Shown piece by piece: positions 1 through 13,616 of a stretch of 64,000 nucleotides of DNA (positions are counted from its first letter, which is position 1; every line of letters begins with the position of its first letter). Location: contig OX344761.1 in the NCBI GenBank assembly GCA_947034895.1, positions 79,049,839-79,113,838 of the forward strand, in the 5' to 3' direction. The position numbers and the translations under genes were made by a program. The notes beneath the pieces are model-generated. The model did not search any database, was not told the origin of the DNA, and worked only from the letters and a program-made list of their open reading frames with translations. The DNA is from Rhytidiadelphus loreus (taxonomy: Eukaryota > Streptophyta > Bryopsida > Hypnales > Hylocomiaceae).

Positions 1-1
1 T

Positions 2-278
2 ACTTTGAATGGTATGTAGGCTTGGAAGGGGAAGGAGGTTTTGGTTGATAAGCTTGTGGAAGAAACGTACTGCATTGAAGGAGGACACGATGTAATATGT
101 AGAACAAGAGACTACAAGGAGATGAAGAACTTATAGAAGGATGATTACATCGCTCAACTAGAAGCTGAGCTGTGGAACTTTAGAGGGGATACATCGAAGA
201 AATTTTTATCTATCACACCATCTTTTACTCATTCGGGAGAGAGTACACAAGAATATGACCAGGAATAGCATGGAGAAG
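2..278 (+). pseudogene. Partial exon of an unrecognised gene with three in-frame TAG codons
   Basis: A reading frame (codons starting at 2, 5, 8...) runs from the window edge to a candidate donor GAGAAG|GTAACA at 278/279. It has protein-like composition, including a short stretch with coiled-coil character (DYIAQLEAELWNF). It is interrupted only by TAG, at 17-19, 134-136 and 266-268; there is no TAA or TGA in about 92 codons. Each TAG sits where glutamine would fit. I do not recognise the family, and the 5' part lies outside the window. It could be a decayed exon (CAG to TAG) or chance in AT-rich DNA. The amino-acid pattern makes chance less likely. Confidence 0.4.
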
Positions 279-3200
279 GTAACATGACCATAACAAGAAT
301 TCATATTTTCTAACACTGCAGTAATGAATGAAAGTTTTTGTTTGTTAATATTTTTTCTAATTTTTTTTATGGACAATAGCTACAAATGTTCATGATGCAA
401 GCTTGTCTGAAAACTTTCCATGCAGGGTGGTTATGCAGGTTAGACGTCGATGGATAAAAACAGCTCTACGAAAAGTGCAACTACCAGTTATTGAAAGGCA
501 TGAAGTGAATGAAATGTTATAGAGTGAAGCTAATGCGATTATCTACTTCTTCACTTCAGTTCAATACTGAAATCCTAGTGTAGTTCTATAGTAGTATGCA
601 TTATGTGACTGAGAGGTCGATAATGGTAGTAGTTATGTGTGATTGACATAGTATATCGTCAATTAATGTAGACTCCGTAAATGTAAATGTTGATTTGTTT
701 TCTGAATTGACAACAATGGACTTGTTTGAAGTATTGACCAGATTCAGTGTATGCTTGTTTGATGAAAAGTGAGTAGCATGTAGCAGTCCTATATAATAGT
801 ACGAGACAAAACATTCAAATGAGAGAATAATGGATTCTGACCACTACAGTTTGTAATTAAATCGCTGTTGAATATGATGAAAGTGTAATGGCATGTATTT
901 TTCAGTGGGTTGCTCTAGATGATTAAGACAAGATTACTGTTTGGGAAAAATGTGGAAGTCTTTCAACGTCATTGACTTCATTGCGGAGAAGAAGTGTAAT
1001 TGCAGATCATCATCGGAAGATGAGACTTGTTCTTCACATTCTAGTTGGACGCATACTGTGTCAAAAAGGTCAGTTCCACGCTACAATGAATTATTATACT
1101 TGTATCTCATTTTTCCCCGTACGATGTGTTCGAGTGATTTCGTTAGAAAAGTATATTGGATCTTATTAATTGCTCTATAAAGTAGAAATTAAGTTTGCAT
1201 GTATCATTATTAGAGGGATTGCCTTCATTTTTTTTGTGGAATATATGAAGAAGAATTTGAGGTCTAGAGAAAAAGCGCACTTCAGATTTTTAATTAAGAA
1301 AAATGGAGATGAGGAATGATAGGAAATGCACATTAACTTATCTAAATAGCTTATTAACTTCTTAATGTTCTCAAAAATAAGAGATGTGTTTAAAATTTTT
1401 GAATACTTAATCATTGCAATTTATTGGTTTTCTGATTAATTCGAAGGAATGCCTTTTACAAATTGTACATCATGTTAGGCCGAACTAAAAATGCAAACTT
1501 TTCGTGAAGGACACTACTAGTCTGGCTAATGTAGAAAACTAGTTGTGACACGAGGGAGTCCTACTATGATGTATTGAATTTTACTCGGTTGATCATTGAG
1601 TCCTACATTTGCTAATGAAGGTGATTGGTTAAAGGGTTTGACTGTGCATTGTTGGCATTCAATTTTTATTTTATTTTATTTTATTATAGATTAATGAATG
1701 TATAGTCATGGGTGATCCACAACAATACTTACAAACATTATGAAAGAAAGGGAAATATAGCCTAAGTCTTGAATTCTTCATTTCTTATGTATTGCAATTT
1801 ATTTTCATAATGTCATGGTTTATGATTTTGGGTCATTTTTGGAAGCCTTTGTTTTATTTGGCTCCCCGCATGATTGAGAGTAGGAACATTACAAAAGCTT
1901 CTTCCCTTGAATACAATTTCTTACGTGTCGAATTGAAATGACAATTAATGATGTGGTAGTGGAGTATGAAATTCATGAAGCATTTTTGTTTTCATAAAAT
2001 TGTAAGAAGATGTATTTTGATTGCAAGGGGGAGCTTGTTTTCTAGAAGTGGCATTTGATGGTTTCTGTAAAAAGGCATTGAAGTACAAGATTTTTGGCCA
2101 TGTTATTTTCGGATTGAGATACAATTTTGTCCAAGTTCAAATGACCTGCTTGAAGGATTATATGCCGAAGGACTACCGAGAACCAAGAATGGTAGCATTT
2201 GTTCCTATCCTGAATTCCTTGGACCACCATGTAATGCATGCCTTTGTATTGTCATTTTTGTGTAGTGACTGGGTTTTTGGTTTATAAACATTTGATTTCA
2301 AGTTATTTTCATTGACTGCAATATGGCTAGTATATTTGCTTATAAGTTGGAAAGAAGGGAGTTCATGTGAAGACCCTAAAAGTGGCATAGTAAATGGTTG
2401 AGATACAAAGTTGTTGCTATTCAGTAAAAATGAAATAGTCCTATTGAACGAATTGCTGTAATTTTTGTAGAATCTGTGAGAGCACTCTAGGAATTCAGGT
2501 GATCAAGGATAGGATCTTCCTCATTTCTTTCCTTGGTTACAATTGGGTGGTAAAAATCAGTTGTCTGCAAGTGCATGCATTGTTTTGGTAGACAAAGATG
2601 AGGATGCCCACAATCATGTTCATGTTGTAGCATGGTAGGCAATGATTGTGTCTTGTTTAGTGTAGGTGCTTTTGTTTAGGTGCAGCAGTGGTAGTGAGAG
2701 TCTTTTTTATTGTACGTCAGTTTAGCATTGGAGATGGCAATATGCTATCAAGGGATTCACTGTGCTGTTTTTTTAAAATCTGTGGTTTCAAAAAATGAAG
2801 AGTTTGTATTACTTATGGTAAGGTACACAATGTTAGTACATTAAAATTGAAAGTAATTATGAAGAATGCACATGGAGAAGTCAGTGATGTCCAAAATTAA
2901 AAGAAAAATGTCCTATTGTCATGATGTTCAATTAGAATGATGTGGAGTCAATTTATAATTCTTTGTTGGATTATAGTTAATTCTTAAAGTTTGTATGAAG
3001 AAGAGATAAGGGAACAAGAATGTCTGGATTCTTCTGCAGGCTATATGTCAATGACAAAGTTGGATGACAGTACTTGGTAGAGTGCAACATTGCGTTCTAC
3101 ACAAATGACGTGAATGCTGGTAATGGTTAGTCTTTTTAAACTTTTATCATTTGCACATGATTGTCATGTATAGGGATCAGTATTATGTGGTTGCATTTGA

Positions 3201-6200
3201 AAACAGTCATTGTTGTGATGGGACGATCTTTTTTGAAGTGAATGAACATTGACTAATATTATTTTTTGTTGAACTTAAATCCTACTACCATGGATGGTTT
3301 CTCGCCTATCTTCATGTAGTGATAGAGCGAAATTTGTCATGTTCACGTAGAGGATGTTTGTGCTTTACGTAAACAATTTTGTTTTCCTGGATGAAAAACA
3401 TGGTTCAATTTCATCAATATTTTTGGATTAGAATACTTTTAAATTATAAAGAATGCCCAGCTTGACCAATAAAATGTATATTTTAGTCACAGGAGTAGTC
3501 TGCATTTTGGAGTGTGAAGAAGACAATTCATTTCTTATGTTGATTTTCCTTCAAATAACATTGTTGATGTCATTAGTGAAAGCTGTGATTGTAGTTGGGA
3601 GTCATGGACATCAGCATTAATTCGGAGATTCATGAAATGTGAATCACATCATGTCGAAAATCTTTTGTGTTACATTACTTTAAAAAAAATTACTATGTAC
3701 ATTAATTTCAATGTTTGGAGGCAGTGTTGCTTCTTTCTACAGTCTACTAAGGTAGAAGGTCCAGAAACCAACCATCTAAGCCCTGGAACTGAATTTTAGG
3801 CAAGTGAAACTTCTCAAAATATTTATCAGAGGATTTTCCTTCGAAGACAAGAGGATTTGGCATCTAATCCAAGTCGTTTCGTATTTTTTGGATCATTTTT
3901 GAATTAGTTATGAAATTTTGAAGTTGAACTACCCTAGGGCTTTAAAACCACCCACCCCTGAAATGTACATTGCTGGTACATCAGTAAAGGCTATGAAAAA
4001 ACATCTACAAACTGTGTACATTTATTGGGTGGGCGGTTCTAAATGCCCAAACTGTTCTAGAGCCTTCTACCTTATGTTTATAAGTGGAACTTGGGTTGCA
4101 GTGGTGGGAGAAGGACAGATCACTGGCTTGTTGTAAAGCTGCAAGAGTCATTCATGAATTAGAAAATCCGAAGGTTTCTATGTGAGTCATGTATCATTTA
4201 ATGAAATTGGGGTTTTCTTCATTGGTGTTTGCCATTCAAATTCTACAGTTTTCAGTTCATATTATCGAAAAAAGTAGTTTTGATTATTGGCAGAGGTTGT
4301 GGGAGAAGTAGAGTGCTTGCTCTATTGAAAGCCCAATTACATCGTACAATTAGTCAAACATGTACCTTTTCTAAGCATTCTTTTATAGGAGTAAGTAGTG
4401 AATTCAATTGTATGTGTTACCCATCTCAAAATAAAAGAAGATCAAACACAATACAATTGAAATTTCCCTGAGATTCAGTGTTTGATCTTCTTTTATTTTG
4501 TTTGGGATGCATCTACACTTGTGGGAATGCTGCAAGGATGAGCTAGAAAATTAATGAATGTCAAGGATAACGTCGCTCTTTCTTTTGACTGCAATTTGCC
4601 TCCAACAGGTGATCATTTTGGGTGGCATTATCACTTCGTGAAGCATGACGGAGGTCAACCTCGAAGTTGTGATAGTAAAGATGGATGTCACGACAATAAA
4701 GTGGAGGAAGAAATCTTTGAGCAACTTATAGGAGATGAAATGAAGCATAACGACTGAAATGTGAATACTGAAGAAGGAACAGGTGATCTTCTATCCGAGA
4801 CCTTGTCTTATCCCTCAATGAACTTGTTGTGCACCTATTGAATGTGGAGCAAGTGAAATAGAATGTTGTTTGAGAAAGGCTTAGTTTTGTTTGTTTGGTC
4901 GAACTTCATAGAGCTACCAGTTATAGTATAAGTAAACGAAAACCAAATTTTTCTTAAAGAACATTCATGTTAACTGTCCAAATCCAAACAGTTGTGTCCA
5001 TGCTAGCTACAATACCAAGTTAGCTAGGATTGCAATATTGACAATGATTTATACACAAATTTTTTTTATACGTTGCTTTGTATTATGAGGACATTGAAGT
5101 TGTTTGTATGTGTAGCATAAGAGGTGGAAGTATGTACATTATGTGTTTCACTACTGCTATATGTTAATCCTTTTTTTTAAGGTTTGGTACAGAATAATTC
5201 ATAATTCAATTGTACAACGGAGTGAAGAGGAGTGCTGACAATGGGCAGCTTTGCAAGTGCTGTTTTTTGTTGTGGAATCATTGCCAATGTAATTGCAACA
5301 ATGTAGAGTGTGTTGTCCATAAGATTCAGAATTAGTAAAGTGGATTTCACGGAAGCAAACACTACTGACAACAAGTAAAGGCACTTCAGAATTTTGTTAT
5401 TTTTCTTCGTCAAGTTATGAGAAGAATTATGAACATATTTTAGTGTTACATGGTCTTCTTTCATAAGCAGTGTTAGAAGATATGAAATGAAGTTAATTAG
5501 TGAAGAGGAGGTTGCAGTAAGCAATGACGAATAATGCAGAGAAAGTGGTGTAATTGTGTAATTACTATTTTCAGAGAATATGTCAGTAAAAAAGCATAAG
5601 CAAAGTAGAAATTGACATCCATTGCTAGAAAATTGTCTATGTATGCAAGAGGGTTTATGTTATGCAAGATAAGATTTGATGTAAGCAGCAAACAAGAAAT
5701 GACAATGTCAGAAGTATTGTTAATCCTTTGGAGGGGGTTTGTGATTTGTGACAACTGTAGTAATGGTATTAGAACAAAAAGTACGTACTTGTTAGCTAAT
5801 TTTAAAAAAAAAAATGTAAAAGTGTATCCCCAGGAGCCTAATCATCCTTCAAAGACAAAGAAGCCATATTGTGGTTTAATTTTTCTTACTGAATTGCAAA
5901 GGTACATAGAAGAGGACTATTTTTTTCCAAATGTTTTTTCCTTTCAAAAAGCACATGGAAGGATTATGAGTCATCCTAGTAATATATGAAAACATCCCTT
6001 GCACATATGTATCTTACATGTAGTATTGAATGTATAAGTTGTGATGAAGACTGAATTTATATGAATTAAAGGTTTTAGACAGAAAAAGAATGTAGGAAGT
6101 AATGTTGATTGAATAGTGTTAGAAACTTGGATTGCAGTATTTAACTTCAAGAAATTTTGGAATGATGTCTTCTTATACTTACTATGTTTTAGTGGTTCCT

Positions 6201-7380
6201 TAAATCCCTCAAATTTACCTTTTGCATATATTGGGTAACCACTTCTCACAATGTAGGAACTTGGGCATGGCAACAGCTATGAAATAAGGGGCACATGTTG
6301 GGCAAAAATTCCTTACAGCAGCAGGATGTAATAGAAAATGATGTACAAATGATAGACCAAGTTCTCACGAAGGTGCTGTTGATGTTTAGGTTTTTCTTGG
6401 GACGGATTGAGCATGGGCAAAGAGTTGCACACTGCACATGTGTTGTGGATGGAAATAGAACCAATCATGGTATGTTAAATCTCGTCATTTCCATATGGTG
6501 ATTTGAATGTGTATGTGAATGTAAGAATTTTGTAACTACTGTGCAAGTATGTAAATGATCAGAGCAATAGGTGTGCTTAACATTATAGAGTTTAAAGCAA
6601 TTAGTATAAGCTTCAAGAAAGGAAAAAAAAATGTGTCAAGACAAAGAAAAAAATATGAAATTTGTCAAGAGAAAGACCAACTGTACAGTATTCAATAGAA
6701 GTTACATGTTTACATATTCCGACAAGTGTGAAGAATTATGCCCTATCATTGATAATGTTGTGTGCATGTATGTTGCATGCACAAGGGGAGACTACTATTA
6801 ACGAGTGTGAGAGGAGCACAATCACTTGTAATAACATAGTACTTGTAATAACATTCTTATGAGGCAATGTTAACATGTTGTCCATAGTGCACTTTAAAGA
6901 ATTCAAGGGATACTCATTTTGTATGTGATGTGTTTGCAGAATGGAATTCATGCTTCTTGAAAAGTACATTTGATGCAGGGACAGAGTGGGAATTTCAAAT
7001 CAACATAGTAGACAGCATTACAAAAATTTATTGAATACAACAAAATGTTCAATTACTGGCAACTAAATTGCTGAATGTAGGGATGGTAGTGAAATGTGAT
7101 GTACATGATGGCAACAGATTAATGTACAATTGTATACAGAAGAGGGCATACATATGCTTGCATCTTCTGTGTCTTTTATTGGAATAGTTTTTTTTACCAA
7201 TGGAAATGGTATTGGGCTAATGTGACAGCTATGTACTTAATGTGTCAATGCATGAAATGCATTATTTGGCTTCCATGTGATCATAGACCACTGCATGAAA
7301 TGTTAGTAGACAATGAGCATGATATACCGAAGCTATACAATTTGCCAGGCACAATCCCCATTCATGAGCACTGGGAAGTT
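279..7380. other. AT-rich noncoding stretch
   Basis: About 7 kb of AT-rich sequence without a convincing coding region. The open frames here are short, overlap on both strands and lack protein-like composition. It may contain introns or the decayed 3' part of the left-edge gene. The one structured object I see is the hairpin at 4427-4500. Confidence 0.5.
4427..4500. repeat. Short perfect inverted repeat (hairpin)
   Basis: A 23-bp arm at 4427-4449 (starts CAAAATAAAAGAAGATC) is perfectly complementary to 4478-4500, with a 28-nt loop. The match continues imperfectly outwards for several bases. It could be a tiny MITE or a small-RNA-type foldback; nothing in the sequence separates these. Confidence 0.75.
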
Positions 7381-7439
7381 GTTGTGAGCAACACTTTTGC
7401 TAACACTTTTTTGTTCATTATCAACATAAACATGTCAAA

Positions 7440-7616
7440 AATAACAAGAGAATGATCATTTTTTTGTCGGCAATCAACAAAAAAGTGTTAATATGAGAGT
7501 CCAAATCAACACTTTTTGGTTCATTGTCGTCCAAATCAACACGTCCAAATTAACAAAAAAAATCAGCACTTTCTTGTTAAATTTTTGTTGATTTGGACGT
7601 TGTTTTTCTAGTAGTG
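7440..7616. mobile_element. Probable CACTA-type MITE remnant
   Basis: The segment ends TTTTTCTAGTAGTG, the reverse complement of CACTACTAGAAAAA, a typical CACTA-superfamily MITE terminus. Internally GTCCAAATCAAC recurs in both orientations. I could not find a matching left terminus, so it may be truncated or rearranged. It abuts the coding remnant that starts at 7622 and may have broken that gene. Confidence 0.35.
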
Positions 7617-7621
7617 TTTGT

Positions 7622-8265
7622 TCAGCACCATTCCATGATCGCTTGTATGCCATGTTCAACTTGATGACGTACATGCCACCTTCTTGGGAACATAGCGTTG
7701 AAACAACGACTAATACGACACTGTGGGGTCGTGACCTCGTTTGGAGCTGGCGTCAAGGGTTACATGATGATGAAAAGGCACCTAGTAGCTCTCAATTGAA
7801 CTGGAAACTGACCCAGCGGAGATTGTCAAAGTGGCACCGAAGTTGATGGGAAAAGGTCCACACAATGAAGGGAGAAGGGCATTCTTCTACCAATGCCTTG
7901 GTGGATACTTCGAGAAGAGCTCGGGAGAATTCAAATGGGGTCCTCATCCAGAAGGACACCGTTGGGATAATGAAGGTAAAAGGGGACCCGATCACAATCA
8001 ATTTGCCTCTCTTGAAGACATGACTAACATGGCTTGCATGGACTCTACGTATGGACCTTATTACCAAAGTCAAGCATTGGACTATCTTTTGGAAGCACAT
8101 TCTCCACAAACCACAAGGACCCTACAAGCTCTCCAAGATTCCAACGTCCTGGAATTCATTTTGAATGCGGAAGGGCCAGCTTCACGAACTCGTGCAAAGA
8201 AGAAGATAGTCCTTCAAGAAGCACTTCAACCTTCACATGGTGAAGCAAGTTCTTCTAAGAAGTAA
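7622..8265 (+). pseudogene. Decayed gene of unknown function (frameshifted)
   Basis: Two open frames appear to be parts of one protein. The frame from 7622 reads through DRLYAMFNLMTYMPPSWEHS to about 7790. A different frame then continues (ELETDPAEIVKVAP..., QCLGGYFEKSSGEF..., DSTYGPYYQSQALDYLLEAH) to a TAA at 8263-8265 after a serine/lysine-rich tail. The change of frame near 7790 implies an indel, or an intron I cannot define. The 5' side is cut off by the MITE-like end at 7616. I recognise no domain. The second part (about 160 codons) is long and coding-like for this AT-rich neighbourhood. Confidence 0.4.
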
Positions 8266-9690
8266 AAACAATCCAAATGGATTTGATGTCTGAGAATTTA
8301 ATGATGGACTTCATTTCTCCTTTGGTTACTTGGTTTACGTCCAAGGATATATAATGTCAAACCCCTAGTATATAGAAGCGTATTATATATGGTAGAAGCG
8401 TGTAGCTCTCAGTCTTTTTGTTTTGTTCCACATAGGCCAACTTCGAGCCTTCTATGATTGTATGCTACACATTTGTATTGCAATATTACCGAGAATATTA
8501 CAGTGCCTTCATTTTTGAAACATATTCTACATTATTTTCTACTCCAAAGACTTCACTATCTTCGAACAAAATCAAATATGTGGTACAACTGATTGTATGA
8601 AGCTTATTATCAAAGAGCTATTAAAGTTGAAGTTCACTTTGACATTGTCATTTGCATTGACATTTAAGCTTCTAAAATTAATTCAACTGTAAACTTTAAA
8701 TTTTATTACTTAGAATTCAAAATTGTATATCATTGTAAGCAATCTCATTATCTCAATTCATTTCATGGAAGATTGTAATTGTTATCATTTTAGTTCCATA
8801 AACAGAAAAAGTGAACATGATGAACCCCTTAAGTCCCATTGTCCACTCTAGAGACAATTTGGAATTTGGGCAAGTTTCTATGGGTTGAAATTGTACCCTA
8901 ATTTTTTGAATTTTTTTGTGAAAAGAGAAAATCTGATAAGCTTTGAGGGAATATAATTTTTATTTCAATTGGTGTCCGGAAGCAAAAGTTACGCCACAAA
9001 ATACCTAGAACTAAACTCGGCAGGCAGTACAAAAAACATTGCAAAAATCCAAAATAGATTTAATTTTGTTCATGTTTTTGCTAACATTATGTTTTTGTCT
9101 ACATAAAAAGATTTGATTCATTCCATTTTCATTAGTGATGTGCAAGTAAAGAACCCTGTTCTTTTTAAGGCAATGTAAACAAATATTTCAAAAAATAACT
9201 TATAGAATTCATTTGAAAATGCAATTTTCAAATTTTCTCTAATTAGTTTATTTTAAAGGAGAAGTTTGCTTCCTACAACAATCTCACCGTTGGGACTAAC
9301 GGATTATTGTGTTCCAATCCCATGTAAGAGCTATTATCAATTTAGTTTTTCTTTTAACCTTGGATCTACTTCTACTTGACAATTTTTTGAAGTATGAAAA
9401 GGAAGTTATTATTTTTTGAATTTTTTTTCCTACACTCCCAACTCAATTCTTCAACACAATAAATTTTAAATTAAAATTCCATAGTGCACATTTTTGGAAG
9501 AAATAGCAATCAAAGTCGTTTGAAAGTGTAGTCCAGTGTTGCAAAAAAATTGCTTCTTCAACTTTGAATGCTCATATCTCTAAATATGTACAGTCAAACA
9601 TCGTACAATTTTAACCAAAAAATCTTAAACAAGTGAAGTTCAAGATCCTCAGCTTCAGTTCCACAAAAGTTTATTTTTTTCTTTGGACAA
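8266..9690. other. AT-rich DNA including a degraded relative of the TTAA elements
   Basis: No gene is seen. From about 8826 to 9680 the sequence is a diverged relative of the element at 60854-61792: the order AACCCCTTAAGTCCCATTGTCC, then CAAGTTTCTATGGGTTGAAA, then AAGCTTTGAGGGAATATAAT is shared with substitutions. The termini are degraded. The first 560 bases (8266-8825) show nothing beyond the 3' flank of the decayed gene. Confidence 0.4.
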
Positions 9691-10393
9691 ACATGGGGAA
9701 TTTCGTTAAAATGGCGGTATTCCGAATGCCATTTGTACATGAAGGTCCGGAAAGGTGGTTTAGGATGTGTGCTACGTAGCCAGTTGGATGTGATGGTAGG
9801 GTCCGACAAAGTGATCCCACGGCACGAGAAGATGCATTTCTGCGTACTAGGAGAGGAAGGACAGACAATGGGCACAAATCTAGTTCGCAAAAGGCGGGCA
9901 AAAACGAACGGGGAGATGGTGGAATATTCCTGGATCTTTGGAACCGCAGGCTTTCTGTCGTCGCCTCAAATGGAAGGGGGGGCATCAGGGGTAGGGGTCA
10001 GGAACCCACGATGGACAATTCGGCGTGATCATTCATAAACGCGGGATCAACAAATATTACACAAAGAAAACTCAAAATAGGACTCCTTCAAATGGACGAG
10101 ACCCCCCCAAAACGAAACGCATCATTTAATATTATTTCTCCTCGAAGAAAATGGTCGGTACAAAAATCGGCCAGCATGCACGCCACGCTTCCTAGAGTCT
10201 ACCAAGGACCTCAACAATGCAATCTCAAGCACCAGTCCAAAACTACATGGATTGCCATTGACCGCTCACTGTTGGCTACATTATATGTCAAACGCCGTCA
10301 CTCGGCCAAAACGCATGGTAGCTGAGCGCGCATCGAAGATACAGCTTCCAACATCCCTCTCCAGTAAAGCCCATCATAATTATTCTTCAAAAG
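9691..10393. other. 3' flank of DUF7869-like copy 1
   Basis: Downstream side of the minus-strand gene. About 60 bp at 9695-9755 (with TTTCGTTAAAATGGCGGTAT) closely matches 46968-47035, which lies downstream of DUF7869-like copy 2. A weak inverted relative (ATTTTGCGAGAATGGCGG on the minus strand, about 14 of 18 bases alike) lies near 14770-14787. The plus-strand open frame of about 100 codons at 9733-10038 has no recognisable feature and I do not call it. Confidence 0.35.
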
Positions 10394-13300
10394 TTAGTGT
10401 ACCTCTTCCTCTGCAATGCGACGCAAATTGTCCACCGCAAATTGCACTTGTTGACGCGGCGCAATGAAGCTCTTCCCGTCATTCTTCTTCGGTTTCCACG
10501 AGGCCATAATACTGTCCGTGGATACGTAGTCCGCCTGGCTCGCCCTACGGTCAATCTTCCATCTGAAACTGGACTTCGTGTCCCACCCGGCGTACAACCG
10601 CGCGGTGTCCTTCGAGGTGCCGCACGGGATGTACCATTGCACCAAAACTTCACGGAAGTGGACTCCCGCGGGATCGAATTGAGGATTCTCCACGGCCCTA
10701 CCAAGCCACACCGGATCCTCGCAATCCAAGCCCGGCCTCACAAACACGTAGAAGCCTTCGCGCAGATCAGTGGCCACGTTGTACGCTGGCGGGGGCCTCC
10801 CCTCCATAGTGCCGATGTAAGGGTCTTCCGCCTCGTGCTCCTCCCGCGTCCGGCCGTCTTGCATGAAGTCCGTCGTGAAATCCCCAGGTGGTCGAGTCTG
10901 AGGCCAAAACCCCTGCTGCAACTCATCAGAGTCGCGAGGGTCTTCTTCCGCTCCGTCACGTAGCGCATTTCTCACGCCGCTCCAATACGCGACCAAATAG
11001 GACATGCGCGCCTTGTACTCCGCCGTCCTGTCTCTGCATACGTCTGTCCAGTGTTGGATGTATCCGTTCAGTTCGCGCACGATCTCGGCTTCGCTCGTCA
11101 TTTTCTTGGGAGACACGCGGAGGGGATCGCCTTGCGGAAGCAGAGGCTTGTGCTCAGCATCTTCCTTCCATAACCTCAAGCCCGCTTCCGGCAACCAAGG
11201 AATGTCTGTACACGCCAGTTTGTATTGCATGATCGGCCAACTGTTGTCGTCCATGAAGAACTTGTATTGCCGGCCGTGTGAGTGGCCCACCAGTTGTTGC
11301 TTCTGCATCCCGATGTAAGGTTTCACGTAAGCCTTGAAATCCGTAACTTCTTTGACCAAGTGGGGAATGAAGGGGCCTTGTTCCATTTCCATGTACGACT
11401 GCATCAACAACGGTAAAGTGGGATGGTCCTTTTCGCGGAGTTGCATGCTCCAACGCCCGAACGATGCATCCATGTCGTCGTGCGTGTGTCCCACGATCAT
11501 GAAGGATACGATCACCTCTTTCACGATCCGCCTTGCCACCAAGAGCGACCAAAAACAAAAGACGTACCGGTTCTTGTTTTCCCTCCACGAGTTGTCCATT
11601 TGAACGTGGAGCACCGGGGGCAATGGTTGGGCTTCGATGGGTTGTGGAGGAACCTCTCCCAAAGAAGCCACACAAATCTCGCTACCCGACAGCAATGCTC
11701 GATACAACTCTGTGCTGCCGCCTCCAGCAAACAAAGATCGAGAAGACTTGATGGGAGGGGCTTCCAAATCTCGCAACAGCTTGGCGATGGATCCCACGGT
11801 GAAGTTGCTGTCGCTCCGAAACACGTCCAAATTGTAATGTGCGTATTTGCCATCCCCGTGCCCGTGTGCAAAGATTCCCGTCACTTTCATGGGCAACTTC
11901 ATGAGTCCATCGAGTGCCTTCGTTTTTCTCGCCAATGCGGGACACGTTGTTTTCGAATGGTCCATCTTGTCGTGCATGATGGATAACAATTGCATGGGTT
12001 GCAATTTGGACAACCATCTACTCCGGTAGTAGGCATGCCGACAGGCCTCCTGCAGAAACAAGTGCTTCTCGAAACGCTTCTGGATTCGTTCGTAGTCCTC
12101 GCACCCAGGTGCAAAAGAAGCACATAATTGCTTCAAGGTGTCGCAAATGCTACATCTTGCAAAGGAATCTCCTCTTCCCTTGATGACGTACTCGGAAAAA
12201 TGTTTTGTCCGGATCTTACTGAAACAAGATTGCGAAAGGGCGGACAACCCGAGTCCAGAGTTGGCCTGCAAACAGTGCCAAGCACATGGTTGTTGGATGA
12301 ATCATCACAATGGACAAGGACTTTGGATCATTGTCATGAGTAATGCGCACTGGAGCCAGTGCCTAATTCTTTGAATCTCAAGTGATGCTGTAGGTACGTG
12401 GGAAGCTTACCTCGTTCACAGTGACCAACAATTGCCCCCATTCGGTTCCGGCGGGGAGCACTTTGACGCCCACTTTCTCGCCCGTGCGCAAGGTGTGAGA
12501 CAAATGGGGCATGTGGTCGGCCCTTGCCTCCAATAATGAGCGCAAAGTCTCGATGGCTTGTACAGTTGCATCCCTAGCCTTTGTATGGTGGTGGTTTCCG
12601 TGCGGAGCGCCTCTGACGCCGACCTTGGCCTTGGCTTTGTACCTCTCGAACGTGCGGCGAGTAATGTTGTGCACAACCCTCCAGGCATGCGGACAGATGT
12701 CTATGCCTTCTACGGTGACCATTTTCCTCCTTCCGCTTCCCCATGCTTCATGCAACGCCCTGTGTACGTCCAAATTCCGGGTGCTCCTGATTTGAAATGA
12801 CTGCATGTGCATTTCTGTCCGCAGCGCGCGAATGGTGGAAGGAGAGAATTTGCGAGTGCATTCCTTGTCGCAACAAAGTTGCACGTAGACCTCGGCGATG
12901 GACTCATGTGATAGCATCTTGGTCCTTTTGTTCAATGTTGCGGCAGCTCGAGTTCTCCTATCATAGCGATATTGTCGTCCGCCCGTTCTCTTCCGGTTTC
13001 CTTGCAGTTCTTCCTCGATAGCCCGTCGTTTGCGAGCGTGATCATAAACACTGACATACCCGTGTTCACCGTGATAAAAGACGCGTCGCATAGGCCATCG
13101 CAAGCACATGTCGCTGACGCTGTGGTCCCCATTGAGGACCTCGAGCACAATAATGCCGACGTCATCCACGCCCAGCCTACTGTTACCATCAATGCATGCG
13201 TTTGGACTGGCATTGATGATGATGACTTCCGCGAAATCGGTGCCGTCGGCGTGCCTCGCGAGCAGTGCTTTGCCAGACCATGCGTCCCGACCAATGCCCT

Positions 13301-13503
13301 CACAATCCGGAATGGGAGTGGCGTCCACATCTGCCTGGGCAGGTGCCTCCAAGTCGACGTCTTCCTCTTCACATTTTTGGAACCCCTGCGCATGCCGCGG
13401 TCAAGAATTAACTTGGGACGCGGAGCAGAATGCCGAGAGGTGACGCAGGGTCGATGAGTAAGTGGGGTACCTTGTCGCCGTCGGATTCGCTGCCAGAAGC
13501 CAT
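10394..13503 (-). CDS. DUF7869-like (RNase H/transposase-like) protein, copy 1, three exons
   Basis: Exons on the minus strand: 13503-13471 (ATG, 11 codons), 13385-12411 and 12265-10394 (TAA stop), about 959 residues. Introns are 13470-13386 (donor AAG|GTACCC, acceptor GCGCAG|GGG) and 12410-12266 (GAG|GTAAGC, TTTGCAG|GCC). Both are phase 0 and both sit at the same places in copy 2, which supports the model. Exon 2 has Cys/His-rich and basic parts. Exon 3 has a Cys cluster (CSICDTLKQLC), an acidic site in IMHDKMDH (about residues 431-438), then QMDNSWRENKNRY (about 558) and GHTHDDMDASFGRW (about 595). The QxDN...KNR and GHTHxDxD blocks are the hallmark of DUF7869, an uncharacterised family often found in transposon-like plant genes. 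The tail has a PVWLGRAVENP...VLVQWY pattern like SH3/BAH-type modules. A nuclease/transposase role is inference. The frame is intact and may be functional. Confidence 0.8.
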
Positions 13504-13616
13504 ACTGGCCCCTCGGAAGTTGTTTCCGGAAACGAAGTCTCTCACTCCACAGAGGGCCCGCAAGGGAGCTTCGTAAGTTGTCGCAGGAAGTGGTAAATGC
13601 TTCCCCGACGAATTCG

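Noticed and set aside
4551..4757. Possible BED-type zinc finger frame
   Set aside because: The Cys/His spacing does not fit a known finger, and the open frame on the other strand is equally long.
5612..5989. 125-codon plus-strand frame in the left AT-rich region
   Set aside because: No protein-like pattern, poly-A/T runs in frame, and comparable frames on the opposite strand.
10397..10963. Plus-strand open frames opposite DUF7869-like copy 1, for example 188 codons
   Set aside because: Shadow frames of the spliced minus-strand gene, with no independent coding features.
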